A stretch of 64,000 nucleotides of DNA from Massilia sp. PDC64 (GCF_900101265.1 NZ_FMZS01000009.1:186001-250000), one strand, 5' to 3'; counted from the stretch's first letter, positions 44,934-54,204 are shown. A program made the numbers and translations. Notes: a model not told the origin generated them from the letters alone.

Positions 44934-45190
44934 CGCTGGACGTGCACCTGGATGACCTTGCGGCCCTGCGCATCCTTCTCCGGCAGCGGCTCGGTCTCGC
45001 ACGTGCCGCACGAATCGCAGCCGCTGCCGCAGCTGGCATCCGTGCCGAGCCACTTCACGATGCGGCCGCGGCCCGTGCCGCCCGACAGCCTGTAGACGAG
45101 CTTCTCGCGCCAGGACTTCGGCAGGTATTTGACCGCCGCATACAGCGCGGCGAAAGCGACGATGACGGCGACGATCAGGTACTGGATCAT
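44930..45190 (-). CDS. Small Cys-rich membrane protein associated with FeoB
   Basis: An 86-residue protein with one N-terminal membrane helix (IQYLIVAVIVAFAALYAAV) and a Cys cluster DASCGSGCDSCGTCE near residue 55. It matches the small FeoB-associated Cys-rich proteins encoded after feoB in many bacteria, which may bind iron or support FeoB; the exact role is not settled. It starts 2 bases after the feoB stop, so it belongs to feoAB. Confidence 0.8.
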   Translation of the reverse strand: MIQYLIVAVIVAFAALYAAVKYLPKSWREKLVYRLSGGTGRGRIVKWLGTDASCGSGCDSCGTCETEPLPEKDAQGRKVIQVHVQR

Positions 45191-45192
45191 GC

Positions 45193-47085
45193 TCAGCTCC
45201 CCAGCACGGCCCGTGCGATGTGGAAGGTCAGGAACGAGGCCGTGTACGCGAGCGCGAACATGTATCCGGCCATCAGGAACGCGTAGCGCACGCTGCCCGT
45301 CTCGCGGCGCACGACGGACAGGGTCGACAGGCACTGCGGCGCGAACACGTACCACGCGAGCAGCGACAGCGCCGTCGGCAGCGACCACGACGCGGCGATG
45401 ATCGGGGTCAGCGAGCTGGCCACGTCGTCGCCCGTCGTCGACAGCGCGTACACGGTGCCCAGCGCGCCGACCGCGACTTCGCGCGCGGCCATGCCCGGGA
45501 CCAGTGCGATGCAGATCTGCCAGCCGAAGCCGATCGGCTCGAACACGACGGCGAGTGCCCGGCCCAGCATGCCCGCGATGCTGTAATAGATCGGCGGATG
45601 CGTCGCGCCTTCCGGTGCGCCCGGGAAGCTGGACAGGAACCACACGAGGATCATCAACGTGAGGATCACGGTGCCGACGCGCGTGATGAAGATGCGCGCA
45701 CGCTCCCACAGGCCGAGGGCCAGGTTGTGCAGGTGCGGCCAGTGGTAGGCCGGCAGTTCCAGCATCAGCGGCTGCTGGCCCTTCGCGCCGACGGTGCGCT
45801 TGAAGAAGTACGCCACGCCCATCGCGCTGACGATGCCGGCCGCGTACAGCAGGAACAGCACGAGCCCTTGCAGGTTGATGCCGCCGCCCAGTTCGCGGTT
45901 CGGGATGAACGCCGCGATCACGAGCGCGTACACGGGCAGGCGCGCGGAACACGTCATCAATGGTGCGATCATGATCGTGACGAGGCGGTCGCGCGGATTC
46001 TGGATCGTGCGCGCGGCCATCACGCCGGGGATCGCGCAGGCGAACGACGACAGCAGCGGAATGAACGCGCGGCCCGACAGGCCCACGCCGCCCATCATGC
46101 GGTCGAGCAGGAACGCGGCACGCGGCAGGTAGCCGCAATCCTCCAGCACGAGGATGAAGAAGAACAGGATCAGGATCTGCGGCAGGTACACGAGCACGCT
46201 GCCCGCGCCGCCGAACACGCCGTCGACGATGAGGCCGCGCAGCGGGCCGTCCGGCAGCGCGTTGCCGACCCAGTGGCCGAGCGCGTCGACGCTGTCCTTG
46301 ATCAGCTCCATCGGCGTGTTCGCCCAGCTGAACACGGCCTGGAAAATCAGGAACATCGTGGCCGCGAGGATGACGGGGCCGATCACGGGGTGCAGCACGA
46401 CCTGGTCGATCTGCTCGCTCAGGTTGCCCTTGTCGTTGTCGAAGCTGACCGTCGCGTCGATGATGCGGCGCACTTCGCGCTGCGTCTCTTCGACAGGGAC
46501 GGCGTCGATGGCGGACAGCGGATTCGGTTTCACTTGCAGGTCGAGCGGCATGGCTTCCAGCGCCGCCAGCAAGCCCTTCTCGCCGCCGGCCTGGATGGCC
46601 ACGGTCTCGATGACGGGCATGCCCAGTTCTTTCGACAGGCGTGCCGTGTCGATCTCGATGCCGCGCTTTTTCGCCACGTCGACCATGTTCAGCGCCAGCA
46701 CCATCGGCAGGCCGAGGCGCTTGATCTCGAGGACGAGGCGCAGGTTCAGGCGCAGGTTCGTCGCGTTGACGACGCAGACGACGGCGTCCGGCGTCTGCTC
46801 GCCCGCGCGCAGGCCGGCGACGACGTCGCGCGTGATCGCTTCGTCGGGCGTGTGGGCGTTCAGGCTGTAGGCGCCAGGCAGGTCGAGCACGCGCAATGCG
46901 CGGCCGCCCGGCAGCGTGAAGCTGCCTTCCTTGCGTTCGATGGTGACGCCAGCGTAGTTTGCGACCTTCTGGCGCGCGCCGGTCAGGCGGTTGAACAGGG
47001 CGGTCTTGCCACAGTTCGGATTACCCAGCAGGGCAATGAGCGGCGTTTTTGCGGCCGCCTGGACCTGCTGATCGACTGCTCCCAT
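45193..47085 (-). CDS. feoB: Ferrous iron transporter FeoB
   Basis: A 630-residue inner-membrane Fe(II) transporter. The N-terminal G domain has LLGNPNCGKTALFNRLTG (G1), VTIERKEG (G2), LDLPGAYSL (G3) and LALNMVD (G4). The membrane part carries two Gate regions with conserved Cys (SSFACAIPGVMAAR, MTCSARLPVY). It lies 10 bases after feoA and 2 bases before the Cys-rich gene. Confidence 0.96.
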   Translation of the reverse strand: MGAVDQQVQAAAKTPLIALLGNPNCGKTALFNRLTGARQKVANYAGVTIERKEGSFTLPGGRALRVLDLPGAYSLNAHTPDEAITRDVVAGLRAGEQTPDAVVCVVNATNLRLNLRLVLEIKRLGLPMVLALNMVDVAKKRGIEIDTARLSKELGMPVIETVAIQAGGEKGLLAALEAMPLDLQVKPNPLSAIDAVPVEETQREVRRIIDATVSFDNDKGNLSEQIDQVVLHPVIGPVILAATMFLIFQAVFSWANTPMELIKDSVDALGHWVGNALPDGPLRGLIVDGVFGGAGSVLVYLPQILILFFFILVLEDCGYLPRAAFLLDRMMGGVGLSGRAFIPLLSSFACAIPGVMAARTIQNPRDRLVTIMIAPLMTCSARLPVYALVIAAFIPNRELGGGINLQGLVLFLLYAAGIVSAMGVAYFFKRTVGAKGQQPLMLELPAYHWPHLHNLALGLWERARIFITRVGTVILTLMILVWFLSSFPGAPEGATHPPIYYSIAGMLGRALAVVFEPIGFGWQICIALVPGMAAREVAVGALGTVYALSTTGDDVASSLTPIIAASWSLPTALSLLAWYVFAPQCLSTLSVVRRETGSVRYAFLMAGYMFALAYTASFLTFHIARAVLGS

Positions 47086-47095
47086 GTCCGTTCCA

Positions 47096-47365
47096 TTACT
47101 CCGGCTGGATCGAGACCAGCGCCGCCTCGAAGCGGCGCAGGGCGAACGTCGACTGGCCGACCTTGACCGCCAGCGGACCGCCGGGCAGGCCGCGCTTGAG
47201 CATGCGGATGCGCTCGCCCGGCACGAAACCCAGTTCCATCAGGCGGCGCGACACGTCGATGCCGCCGTCGCGGCTGCCGACCGCGTTCGGCGCGAGATGG
47301 ATCACGGTGCCGCTCTGGCCGGCCTTGAGGCTGTCGAGCGTGGTGAGGGTAGGAGCAAGAGTCAT
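47096..47365 (-). CDS. feoA: Ferrous iron transport protein FeoA
   Basis: An 89-residue SH3-like cytoplasmic protein that supports FeoB. SRRLMELGFVPGERIRMLKR is the family core. ATG at 47365 is preferred because GGAAG precedes it and the product then begins near the domain; an open frame extends 16 codons upstream. A Fur-box-like sequence lies 56-74 bases upstream, so iron repression is expected. Confidence 0.92.
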   Translation of the reverse strand: MTLAPTLTTLDSLKAGQSGTVIHLAPNAVGSRDGGIDVSRRLMELGFVPGERIRMLKRGLPGGPLAVKVGQSTFALRRFEAALVSIQPE

Positions 47366-47420
47366 GGTGTCGCTTCCGGAGAATGGCGATGCTTTAACGG
47401 TTGGGTACATCATAAACCTA

Positions 47421-47439
47421 AATGCGAATTATTTCTATT
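47421..47439 (-). promoter_or_regulatory. Fur-box-like site before feoA
   Basis: AATGCGAATTATTTCTATT matches the 19-bp Fur consensus (AATGATAAT-N-ATTATCATT) at 14 of 18 defined bases. Six of nine symmetrical pairs are complementary. Confidence 0.6.
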
Positions 47440-47538
47440 TGCGGTTTGTCTACTTCCGTTCTCTCAGCCTTCATTTAACGCAACAACGCAACAAAAACGC
47501 TTGCAATCGCGATCCAACTTGAGCAGAATACGAAGGGT

Positions 47539-47557
47539 AATGAGAATGATTCGCATT
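47539..47557 (+). promoter_or_regulatory. Fur box before bfd
   Basis: AATGAGAATGATTCGCATT is a near-perfect palindrome, with eight of nine pairs complementary around a central G. It overlaps the probable -10 of a TTGAGC-N17-GAGAAT promoter for bfd. Confidence 0.75.
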
Positions 47558-47606
47558 ATAGACCAAGTAGCAACGGCCTGTGATGCATCCACCTTCGGAA
47601 CCGTCC

Positions 47607-47825
47607 ATGATCGTCTGTGTCTGCAATAACATCTCCGACCGCGAAATCCGCCAGGCGGTCGACCTCGGCCTCACGTCGATGGCCGACCTGTACAAGGAAC
47701 TGGGTGTCGGCACCTGCTGCGGCAAATGCGTCAGCTATGCCCGCGAAGTGATGCACGAGCACCTGGAAAGCAAGACCGTCGTCACCGAGCTGCGCCGTGC
47801 GCCGGCCGACGGGATCGTTGCCTGA
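47607..47825 (+). CDS. bfd: Bacterioferritin-associated ferredoxin
   Basis: A 72-residue [2Fe-2S] protein that donates electrons to bacterioferritin to mobilise stored iron. The cluster ligands are visible: Cys4 and Cys6 (MIVCVCNN), Cys38 and Cys41 (TCCGKC). ATG at 47607 starts the conserved MIVCVCNNI; an upstream in-frame ATG adds nine unrelated residues. A Fur box lies 50-68 bases upstream. Its usual partner bfr is 0.9 kb downstream on the same strand. Confidence 0.93.
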   Translation: MIVCVCNNISDREIRQAVDLGLTSMADLYKELGVGTCCGKCVSYAREVMHEHLESKTVVTELRRAPADGIVA

Positions 47826-47946
47826 TCGCTTCCCGGCGGCCGTCGCGCCGTCGATATATTGCTATGCACAATCGGTACGTGCACCCGTCCACGCACGACC
47901 CGGTCTTGGTAATATGTGACTTCCGACGCATCCGGATTTCACTCCC

Positions 47947-48627
47947 ATGCCCGTAATCCCGTTCCGCCCGCCCAAAGCACCCTTCACGGTCCAGCCGCCC
48001 CCGCAGCCGACGCGCCGCGCCGTCATCGTCAAATGGCTGCGCAAGACGCATGGCTGGATCGGTCTCTGGGGCGCCGTGCTCGGCCTGTTGTTCGGCAGCA
48101 CCGGCATCCTCCTCAACCACCGCGCCGTGATGAAGATTCCCGCCGTCCAGGCGCAGGAGTCCACGGTCCAGGTTCCCTTGCCGAGTCCGGCACCCGGCAG
48201 TCCGCAGGCGCTGGCGACCTGGCTCAAGCGCTCGTTGCGGCTGGAGCCGGAGCCGGGGCGCGTAAAAGCCGAGGCGGCGCGCCCCGTCGCGTGGGGCGAC
48301 AAGTCGCTGATCCAGCCGGCGCGCTGGAGCGCCAGCTTTACTTCGCCGTCGGGCAATGTCCAGGCCGAATATTGGGTCGGCAACAGCTATGTCACCGTCA
48401 AGCGCGCCGACAACAATGTTTTCGGCACGCTCGTCAATCTGCACAAGGGTGTGGGCATGAGTGCCGCGTGGATCCTGCTCGTGGACACGCTGGCCGGCTC
48501 CATCATCCTGCTGTCGCTGTCCGGCGTCGTGCTGTGGGCGCTCACCAACCGGCGCCACACGGTGGGCATCGTGATCGGGGCCGTGTCGCTGCTGGCGGCG
48601 GGTGGCCTGGCACTGGCGGCGATCTGA
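47947..48627 (+). CDS. PepSY-associated transmembrane protein
   Basis: A 226-residue membrane protein. It starts with a short Pro-rich cytoplasmic segment, then a helix in LRKTHGWIGLWGAVLGLLFG, a typical first helix of PepSY-associated TM proteins. An extracytoplasmic domain (about 60-155) follows, then VNLHKGVGMSAAWILLVDTL and two more helices. Related proteins are found with siderophore-iron reduction genes, which fits the location between bfd and bfr. The exact role is unknown. Confidence 0.8.
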   Translation: MPVIPFRPPKAPFTVQPPPQPTRRAVIVKWLRKTHGWIGLWGAVLGLLFGSTGILLNHRAVMKIPAVQAQESTVQVPLPSPAPGSPQALATWLKRSLRLEPEPGRVKAEAARPVAWGDKSLIQPARWSASFTSPSGNVQAEYWVGNSYVTVKRADNNVFGTLVNLHKGVGMSAAWILLVDTLAGSIILLSLSGVVLWALTNRRHTVGIVIGAVSLLAAGGLALAAI

Positions 48628-48735
48628 CGATTTGCGGGGAGCGACTCCGGCATGCGACATTCGCTGCATGCCCCTGCCCGCCTGCCTCGCGGTTTGCTAT
48701 GATGCTATGACGACAACCGCAAGAAAAGGCAATCC

Positions 48736-49206
48736 ATGAAGGGCGATCCCAACATCATCCGGCTGCTCAACGCACAGCTGACCAACGAGCTCACCGCGAT
48801 CAACCAGTACTTCCTGCATGCACGCATGTACAAGCACTGGGGCTTCACCAAGCTGGGCAAGAAGGAGTACGACGAATCGATCGGCGAGATGAAGCACGCC
48901 GACCGCCTGATCGACCGCATCCTGATGCTGGATGGCCTGCCCAACCTGCAGGCGCTGCACAAGCTGCTGATCGGCGAATCGGCGCAGGAAATGCTGGAAT
49001 GCGACCTGAAGCTGGAACGCGCGGCCCAGGTCACCATCAAGGAAGGCATCGCCGCCGCCGAGGTGGCGCACGACTACGTGTCGCGCGACCTGCTGCTCGA
49101 GATCCTCGAAGACACCGAGGAACACATCGAGTGGCTGGAGACGCAGCTCGACCTCATCGTCAAGGTCGGCATCCAGAACTACCTGCAGTCCCAGATGGGC
49201 GAGTGA
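48736..49206 (+). CDS. bfr: Bacterioferritin
   Basis: A 156-residue haem-containing ferritin that oxidises and stores iron. It aligns without gaps to E. coli Bfr. Ligands Glu18, Glu51, His54, Glu94 and His130 and the haem-binding Met52 are present. At position 127, a ferroxidase Glu in E. coli, this protein has Thr (EDTEEHIEW), with Glu at 128 and 129. This may be a lineage-specific arrangement of the ferroxidase centre. It follows the PepSY gene by 108 bases. Confidence 0.95.
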   Translation: MKGDPNIIRLLNAQLTNELTAINQYFLHARMYKHWGFTKLGKKEYDESIGEMKHADRLIDRILMLDGLPNLQALHKLLIGESAQEMLECDLKLERAAQVTIKEGIAAAEVAHDYVSRDLLLEILEDTEEHIEWLETQLDLIVKVGIQNYLQSQMGE

Positions 49207-50148
49207 TCAAACAGGGTCGCGCCAGCGCGCGACCCACTTGTCGTAAAAGCCCATGTCAGCAGGCACCGCCCCGCTGACCGCACAGATCGCGCCGGCGAAT
49301 TCGTTGGCGCGTGCCAGAATCACCTCCAGCGGCCAGCCGCGCGCGCGGCCCAGCATGAAGATGGCGGCGAACGCGTCGCCCGCGCCCGTCGTGTCGATCA
49401 CGAACGGCGGCACCGGGTTGTCGCGGGTGGCGATGTAGCTCCCGTCCGCGCCGAAGTACACGGAGCCGCGGTGGCCCAGCGTCACGATCAGCGCTTCCAG
49501 CGTAAAGCGGTCCATCAGCGCGCGGCAGGCCGCGTGCACTTCCTCCGTCGACAACGCCCGGTCGTTCGGACCGATCTGGAAATACCACTGGAACAGCGCC
49601 TGCAATTCCTCTTCGTTGACCTTGACGATGTCGGCGGCCGTCAGCGCTTTCGTGACGATCGGCTCGGTCGCCTGGCCGGCACGCAGGTTGAGGTCGAGGA
49701 AGCGCTTGGCCGGCGTCGCGTCCAGCACGGCCGCCAGCGCGAGACGCGAGCGTTCCTCGCGCTGGGCCAGCGTACCGAAATACACAGTGTCGTACGCGCC
49801 GCCGGCGACGCTCGCGGCGGCCGGTTGCGGGTCGATGAAATCGTAGGCCTGGCGCGGCAGCAGGGTCAGGCGGTGGCTCGTGCCCTGGCGCTCGACGACG
49901 GCGCGGCCCGTCTCTTCCATCGGGTCGATCTGCAGTCCCGTTTCCGGGATCACGAAGCGCTCGAACTCGGCGCGCACGGCGGCGCCGTTGCGGTCGTCGC
50001 CGATGCGGGTGATCAGCAGGGGCGGTGCCATGAAGGCGGCCAGGTGGCGCGCCACGTTGAACGGGGCGCCGCCCACGACCGGGGCGCCCGCGCCTTCCTC
50101 AACGAGCACCTCGCCGAACACCACCGCCATCCCGTTCCACTTGACCAT
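49207..50148 (-). CDS. PfkB-family carbohydrate kinase (second fructokinase-like gene of the sucrose operon)
   Basis: A 313-residue ribokinase-fold sugar kinase. VVGGAPFNVARHLAAF is the sugar-binding glycine motif and DTTGAGDAFAAIFML near residue 255 carries the catalytic Asp and anion hole. It overlaps the upstream transporter gene by 50 bases; the Met six codons in is an alternative start. It is a clear paralog of the kinase at 51472-52428. Fructose, released by the sucrose-cleaving enzyme, is the most likely substrate by context. Confidence 0.87.
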   Translation of the reverse strand: MVKWNGMAVVFGEVLVEEGAGAPVVGGAPFNVARHLAAFMAPPLLITRIGDDRNGAAVRAEFERFVIPETGLQIDPMEETGRAVVERQGTSHRLTLLPRQAYDFIDPQPAAASVAGGAYDTVYFGTLAQREERSRLALAAVLDATPAKRFLDLNLRAGQATEPIVTKALTAADIVKVNEEELQALFQWYFQIGPNDRALSTEEVHAACRALMDRFTLEALIVTLGHRGSVYFGADGSYIATRDNPVPPFVIDTTGAGDAFAAIFMLGRARGWPLEVILARANEFAGAICAVSGAVPADMGFYDKWVARWRDPV

Positions 50149-51475
50149 ACACCGTCTCCGTCCGTTCGATCGTACCCGGGGCATTGTAGCGCACCAGCCG
50201 CATCGCGAAAGCGGCGCAGACGAGCAGCGCGCCGGCCAGGCGGATCACGTTTTCCGGATTCCCGCCCAGCCAGCTGTGGTAGTACAGCGGCAGGGTGAAG
50301 ATCTGGATGATCATCGGGATCACGATGAACATGTTGAAGATGCCCATGTAGACGCCCGTGCGTTCCGGCGGCAGGCTGGAGGCGAGGATCACGTACGGAT
50401 TGCCCATGATGCTGGCCCATGCGAGACCGATGCCGACCATCGGCACGAGCAGCAGCACCGGCGAATGGATGTGCGGGATCGCGAGCATGCCGGCGCCGGC
50501 CAGCAGCAGGCACACGCCGTGCACGACATGCGGCCCGTGGCGGCGCGCGAACGGCACCAGCGCGAACGCGGCGAGGAACGCGATGAAGTTGTAGAATGCG
50601 CCGATCTGGCCGTTCAGGAGTCCCGCGTCGCGGAAGCCCGGCGACGCCGCGTCGCTCGTGCCGAACAGCGTGCGTGCCAGCGACAGCGTGATGAATTGCC
50701 AGTAGCAGAACATCGCATACCACTGGAACAGTTTTACCAGCGCCAGCTGCTTCATCGTCGTCGGCATGTCGCGCACGGCCGCGGCGATCTCCGCCAGCGT
50801 ATGTTTCCAGCCGCCGGGCGTCGCGCGCAACGCGGCCAGGGTCTGCGGCGGCAGCGGGTCTTCCGGCGTCGTCTTCACGGACCACAGCACGGACACGAGC
50901 GAGCACACGGCGCCGATCAGGAATGCGGCGACGACGACCTGCGGGATATGGCTGCCATTGACGGCATCCTTGTCCATCCCGATCCACACGAGCAGCGACG
51001 GCGTCAGGTAGGCCAGCGTCTGGCCCAGGCCCGTGAACGCGCTTTGCGTGAGGAAGCCGAGCGAGTGCTGGCTCGCGGGCAGCTTGTCGCTGACGAACGC
51101 GCGGTACGGCTCCATCGTTACGTTGTTCGCCGAGTCGAGGATCCACAACAGGCTCGCGGCCATCCACAACGTCGGGCTGTACGGCATCGCCAGCAGGCCG
51201 AGGCTGCACAGGATCGCGCCGATGAGGAAGTACGGCGTACGTCTCCCCCAGCGGCTGACGGTGCGGTCGCTCATCGCCCCCACCAGCGGCTGCACGAGCA
51301 GGCCCGTGACGGGACCGGCCAGCCACAGGTAGGGCAGGCTCGCCTCGTCGGCGCCGAGGTATTTGTAGATGGGACTCATGCTGCTCTGCTGCAGACCGAA
51401 GCTGAACTGGATGCCGAAGAATCCGATGTTCATGTTGACGATCTGCCAGAACGTCATGCGCGGCTTGGCCATCAT
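50099..51475 (-). CDS. MFS transporter, probable sucrose importer (SuxC-like)
   Basis: A 458-residue transporter with about 12 membrane helices. SDRTVSRWGRRTPYFLIGAI between helices 2 and 3 is typical of the sucrose/glycoside-proton symporter group. ATG at 51475 forms a four-base overlap with the stop of the preceding kinase, indicating translational coupling. In Xanthomonas the equivalent SuxC moves sucrose across the inner membrane. The C-terminus overlaps the second kinase gene. Confidence 0.85.
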   Translation of the reverse strand: MMAKPRMTFWQIVNMNIGFFGIQFSFGLQQSSMSPIYKYLGADEASLPYLWLAGPVTGLLVQPLVGAMSDRTVSRWGRRTPYFLIGAILCSLGLLAMPYSPTLWMAASLLWILDSANNVTMEPYRAFVSDKLPASQHSLGFLTQSAFTGLGQTLAYLTPSLLVWIGMDKDAVNGSHIPQVVVAAFLIGAVCSLVSVLWSVKTTPEDPLPPQTLAALRATPGGWKHTLAEIAAAVRDMPTTMKQLALVKLFQWYAMFCYWQFITLSLARTLFGTSDAASPGFRDAGLLNGQIGAFYNFIAFLAAFALVPFARRHGPHVVHGVCLLLAGAGMLAIPHIHSPVLLLVPMVGIGLAWASIMGNPYVILASSLPPERTGVYMGIFNMFIVIPMIIQIFTLPLYYHSWLGGNPENVIRLAGALLVCAAFAMRLVRYNAPGTIERTETVYGQVERDGGGVRRGAR

Positions 51476-52428
51476 AGCTCCCAGCGTTCGATGAATGGAC
51501 GGTAGAAGGCATGGTCGTCCGGGACGGCGCCGACGATGCCGCACACGGCGCCCGCGAATTCGTTGGCGCGGGCGAGCGTGGCACCCAGCGGCCAGCCGCG
51601 CGCGCGGCCCAGCAGGACCACGGCGGAGAAGGCGTCGCCCGCGCCCACCGTGTCGGCCAGCTGCACGGGCGCGGAGGGTGCCGGCGTGGTGTGATACGCG
51701 CCGTCCGCGCCGAAGTACACGGCACCGCGCGGTCCCAGGGTCACGATCAGGCCCGTCAGGTTGAACACGCGCAGCAAGGTCGCGCACGCGTGGCGCACGT
51801 CGTTGCATCCCATGTCGTCGGTCGGGAGCCGCATGTGGGTGTACCAGCCGAACAAATCCTGCAACTCCTCTTCGTTGACCTTGACGATGTCGGCCGCGTG
51901 CAGCGACGCGAACACGCACCGCTCCGTCACCTGCCCTTCCCTCACGTTCAGGTCCAGGTAACGGCAGGCACTGGTTGCCGCCAGCAGCCGCGCCAGCGCG
52001 TCGCGCGAGGCCGGCTCGCGCTGGGCCAGCGTGCCGAAATACAGCGTCGCGGGCGCGGCGGCCGTCATGGCTGCCACGGCGGGCTCCGCCTCGATGGCAT
52101 CATAAGCCTGGTGCGGCAGGATCGTGAAGCGGTGGCCGCCGTCGCTGTGGCGTTCCACACTTACCCGGCCCGTCGGCAAGGTCGCATCGACCTGCAGTCC
52201 GGCCATCGACAGGCCGAAGCGTTCGAACTCCGCGCGCATGCGGGCGCCGTTCTCGTCCAGGCCCACGCGGGTCAGCATCAGGGCCTCCTGTCCCAGCGCG
52301 GCCAGGTGGCGCGCCACGTTGAACGGCGCGCCGCCGATCACCTGGCGATCGCCGAAATCGTCGACCAGCGCTTCGCCGAACACGGCGACCGGTCCTTGTG
52401 CATGTTGCGTCATGTCGATCTCCGTCAT
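51472..52428 (-). CDS. PfkB-family carbohydrate kinase (first fructokinase-like gene of the sucrose operon)
   Basis: A 318-residue ribokinase-fold kinase with VIGGAPFNVARHLAAL and DTVGAGDAFSAVVLL (anion hole and catalytic Asp). ATG at 52428 overlaps the amylosucrase stop (ATGA). FGTLAQRE and ADIVKVNEEELQ are shared with the second kinase at 49207-50148, showing duplication inside the operon. Fructokinase is the most likely activity because fructose is released upstream in the pathway. Confidence 0.87.
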   Translation of the reverse strand: MTEIDMTQHAQGPVAVFGEALVDDFGDRQVIGGAPFNVARHLAALGQEALMLTRVGLDENGARMRAEFERFGLSMAGLQVDATLPTGRVSVERHSDGGHRFTILPHQAYDAIEAEPAVAAMTAAAPATLYFGTLAQREPASRDALARLLAATSACRYLDLNVREGQVTERCVFASLHAADIVKVNEEELQDLFGWYTHMRLPTDDMGCNDVRHACATLLRVFNLTGLIVTLGPRGAVYFGADGAYHTTPAPSAPVQLADTVGAGDAFSAVVLLGRARGWPLGATLARANEFAGAVCGIVGAVPDDHAFYRPFIERWEL

Positions 52429-54188
52429 AGCCATGCCTGGTCCCACGGGGCCAAGGTCACCGTGCCGGCGCGGCCGTACGGGGCCAGGTCGACATCCAGC
52501 GTGCGGCCGGAAAAGTTGAAGAGTCCCAGGAATCGCTCACCGCGCGCCAGCGCCAGCAGGGCCGGATCGCTTGCTGCCAGCACCGTGCACGGCGTGCCGG
52601 CCGCGAGGTCCGGCGTGGCGCGGCGCTGGCGGATCAGGCGGCGCAGGCCCGCGTACGCGCGGCCGGCCGGCGTCGCGGCATCGTCGCGCTGCGCGTAACG
52701 CGCCTCGTCGAACGGCGCGCGCTGGATCCAGCGGCTGTCGTGCGCCTTCGCCGGGTCGGACAAATAGCTGTCGTCGTTGGCCATCGCCAGCTCGTCGCCC
52801 ATGTACAGCACGGGCAGGCCGCCGAAGCACAACGCGAGGCCGTGCACGAGCAGCAGGCGGCGCAAGCCCTCGTCGGATCCATCGAACCTGCTCAACGCGG
52901 CGGCCGTGCCGTTGGTCGCGAGGCCGCCCTGGAAGCCGGTACCCGGCCCGTCGTTATAAAAACGCGCGACGGCGGCCAGGCGGTCGAGATTGCCCGCTTC
53001 GGCCAGCAGGTGTTTCCAGCCGATGTCGTCGTGGCAGCGCACGTAGGTCAGCCAGCTCGCCCCGGCCGGCAGCGGCGGCGTGGCGGCGGCGACCGCACGC
53101 ACGAGGCTTGAATCTTCCTCGGCCAGCGCGGCCCAGCCGGCCGTCATCAGCGTGCTGTGGTACGCGAGGTGGCATTCGGGCGCGGCGGCGTCGCCGAAGT
53201 ACGCGGGCAGTTCGCGCGTCGGCACGATCGCCTCGGCCTTCAGCAGCACGCCGGGTGCCGCGATGTCGACGATGGCGCGCAGCGCCTGCAGGATCAGGTG
53301 CGCTTCCGGCTGGTTCATGCAGTCCGTGCCGAGGCGCTTCCACAGGAACGCGGTGGAATCGAGGCGGAACACGTCGATGCCGCGGTTCGCAAGGCGCAGC
53401 AGCGCGGCCGCCACGGCTTCGAACACGGCCGGGTTGGCGTAGTTCAGGTCCCACTGGAACGGATAGAACGTCGTCCACACCCAGCCGCCCATCGCCGGGA
53501 CGTGCGTGAAATTGCCGGGCGCCGCCTGCGGGAACACCTGGCCCAGCGTGCGTTCATAGGCTTGCGCCTTGTCTTCGTCCAGCACGTGGAAGAAGGCGCG
53601 CATGGCCGCGTCGCCGGTCAGGGCGCCCTGCGCCCACGGATGGTCGTCGGCCACGTGGTTCAGGATCAGGTCCGAGCACAGGCTGATGCCCGCCTCGCGC
53701 AGCGCCGCCGTCAGGTCTTCCAGGTCGGCCATCGTGCCGAAGCGCGGATCCACCTCGTCGAAGCTGGCGACGGCAAAGCCGCCATCGCTTTCGCCCGCGC
53801 GCGGACGCAGGAACGGCAGCAGGTGCAGATAGGTCACGCCCAGGTCGCGCAGGTGCGGGATGCGGGCCTTCACGCCGCGCAGGTCGCTGCCGAACTGGTC
53901 GACGTATGCGCTGTAGCCCAGCATCGTCGGCGCGCAGAACCAGCGCGGATCGTCCTCGCGGGCGGCGTCGAGTGCCTGCAGCGCGGCTGGGCGCGCGGCC
54001 ATCAACCGCCCGATCCCGGCCAGCAGGTTGTCGAACCAGGCGGCGTGGCCGGGCAGGTGGCCGTACAGGCGGTGCAGGCGGTCGGCCAGCACGGCCTCGT
54101 GGCGCGCGAAACGTCGTTGCGCGTCGGCGTGGCGGCCGGCCGGCAGCGCGTCGAGCAGGCGGCGCAGGGAATGGGACATCGTCGTCAT
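52425..54188 (-). CDS. Amylosucrase / sucrose hydrolase (GH13)
   Basis: A 587-residue glycoside hydrolase family 13 enzyme. Its (beta/alpha)8 barrel contains SLCSDLILNHVADDH, IDVFRLDSTAFLWKRLGTDC (nucleophile Asp), LLKAEAIVPTREL (acid/base Glu) and YVRCHDDIGWKHL (third Asp), all matching amylosucrase of Neisseria polysaccharea and SuxB of Xanthomonas. Neisserial enzymes make glucan and release fructose; the Xanthomonas protein mainly hydrolyses sucrose. I cannot tell which applies. There is no signal peptide, so it acts in the cytoplasm. It leads the coupled enzyme-transporter block. Confidence 0.9.
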   Translation of the reverse strand: MTTMSHSLRRLLDALPAGRHADAQRRFARHEAVLADRLHRLYGHLPGHAAWFDNLLAGIGRLMAARPAALQALDAAREDDPRWFCAPTMLGYSAYVDQFGSDLRGVKARIPHLRDLGVTYLHLLPFLRPRAGESDGGFAVASFDEVDPRFGTMADLEDLTAALREAGISLCSDLILNHVADDHPWAQGALTGDAAMRAFFHVLDEDKAQAYERTLGQVFPQAAPGNFTHVPAMGGWVWTTFYPFQWDLNYANPAVFEAVAAALLRLANRGIDVFRLDSTAFLWKRLGTDCMNQPEAHLILQALRAIVDIAAPGVLLKAEAIVPTRELPAYFGDAAAPECHLAYHSTLMTAGWAALAEEDSSLVRAVAAATPPLPAGASWLTYVRCHDDIGWKHLLAEAGNLDRLAAVARFYNDGPGTGFQGGLATNGTAAALSRFDGSDEGLRRLLLVHGLALCFGGLPVLYMGDELAMANDDSYLSDPAKAHDSRWIQRAPFDEARYAQRDDAATPAGRAYAGLRRLIRQRRATPDLAAGTPCTVLAASDPALLALARGERFLGLFNFSGRTLDVDLAPYGRAGTVTLAPWDQAWL

Positions 54189-54204
54189 GAATCTCTGGGA
54201 ATCG

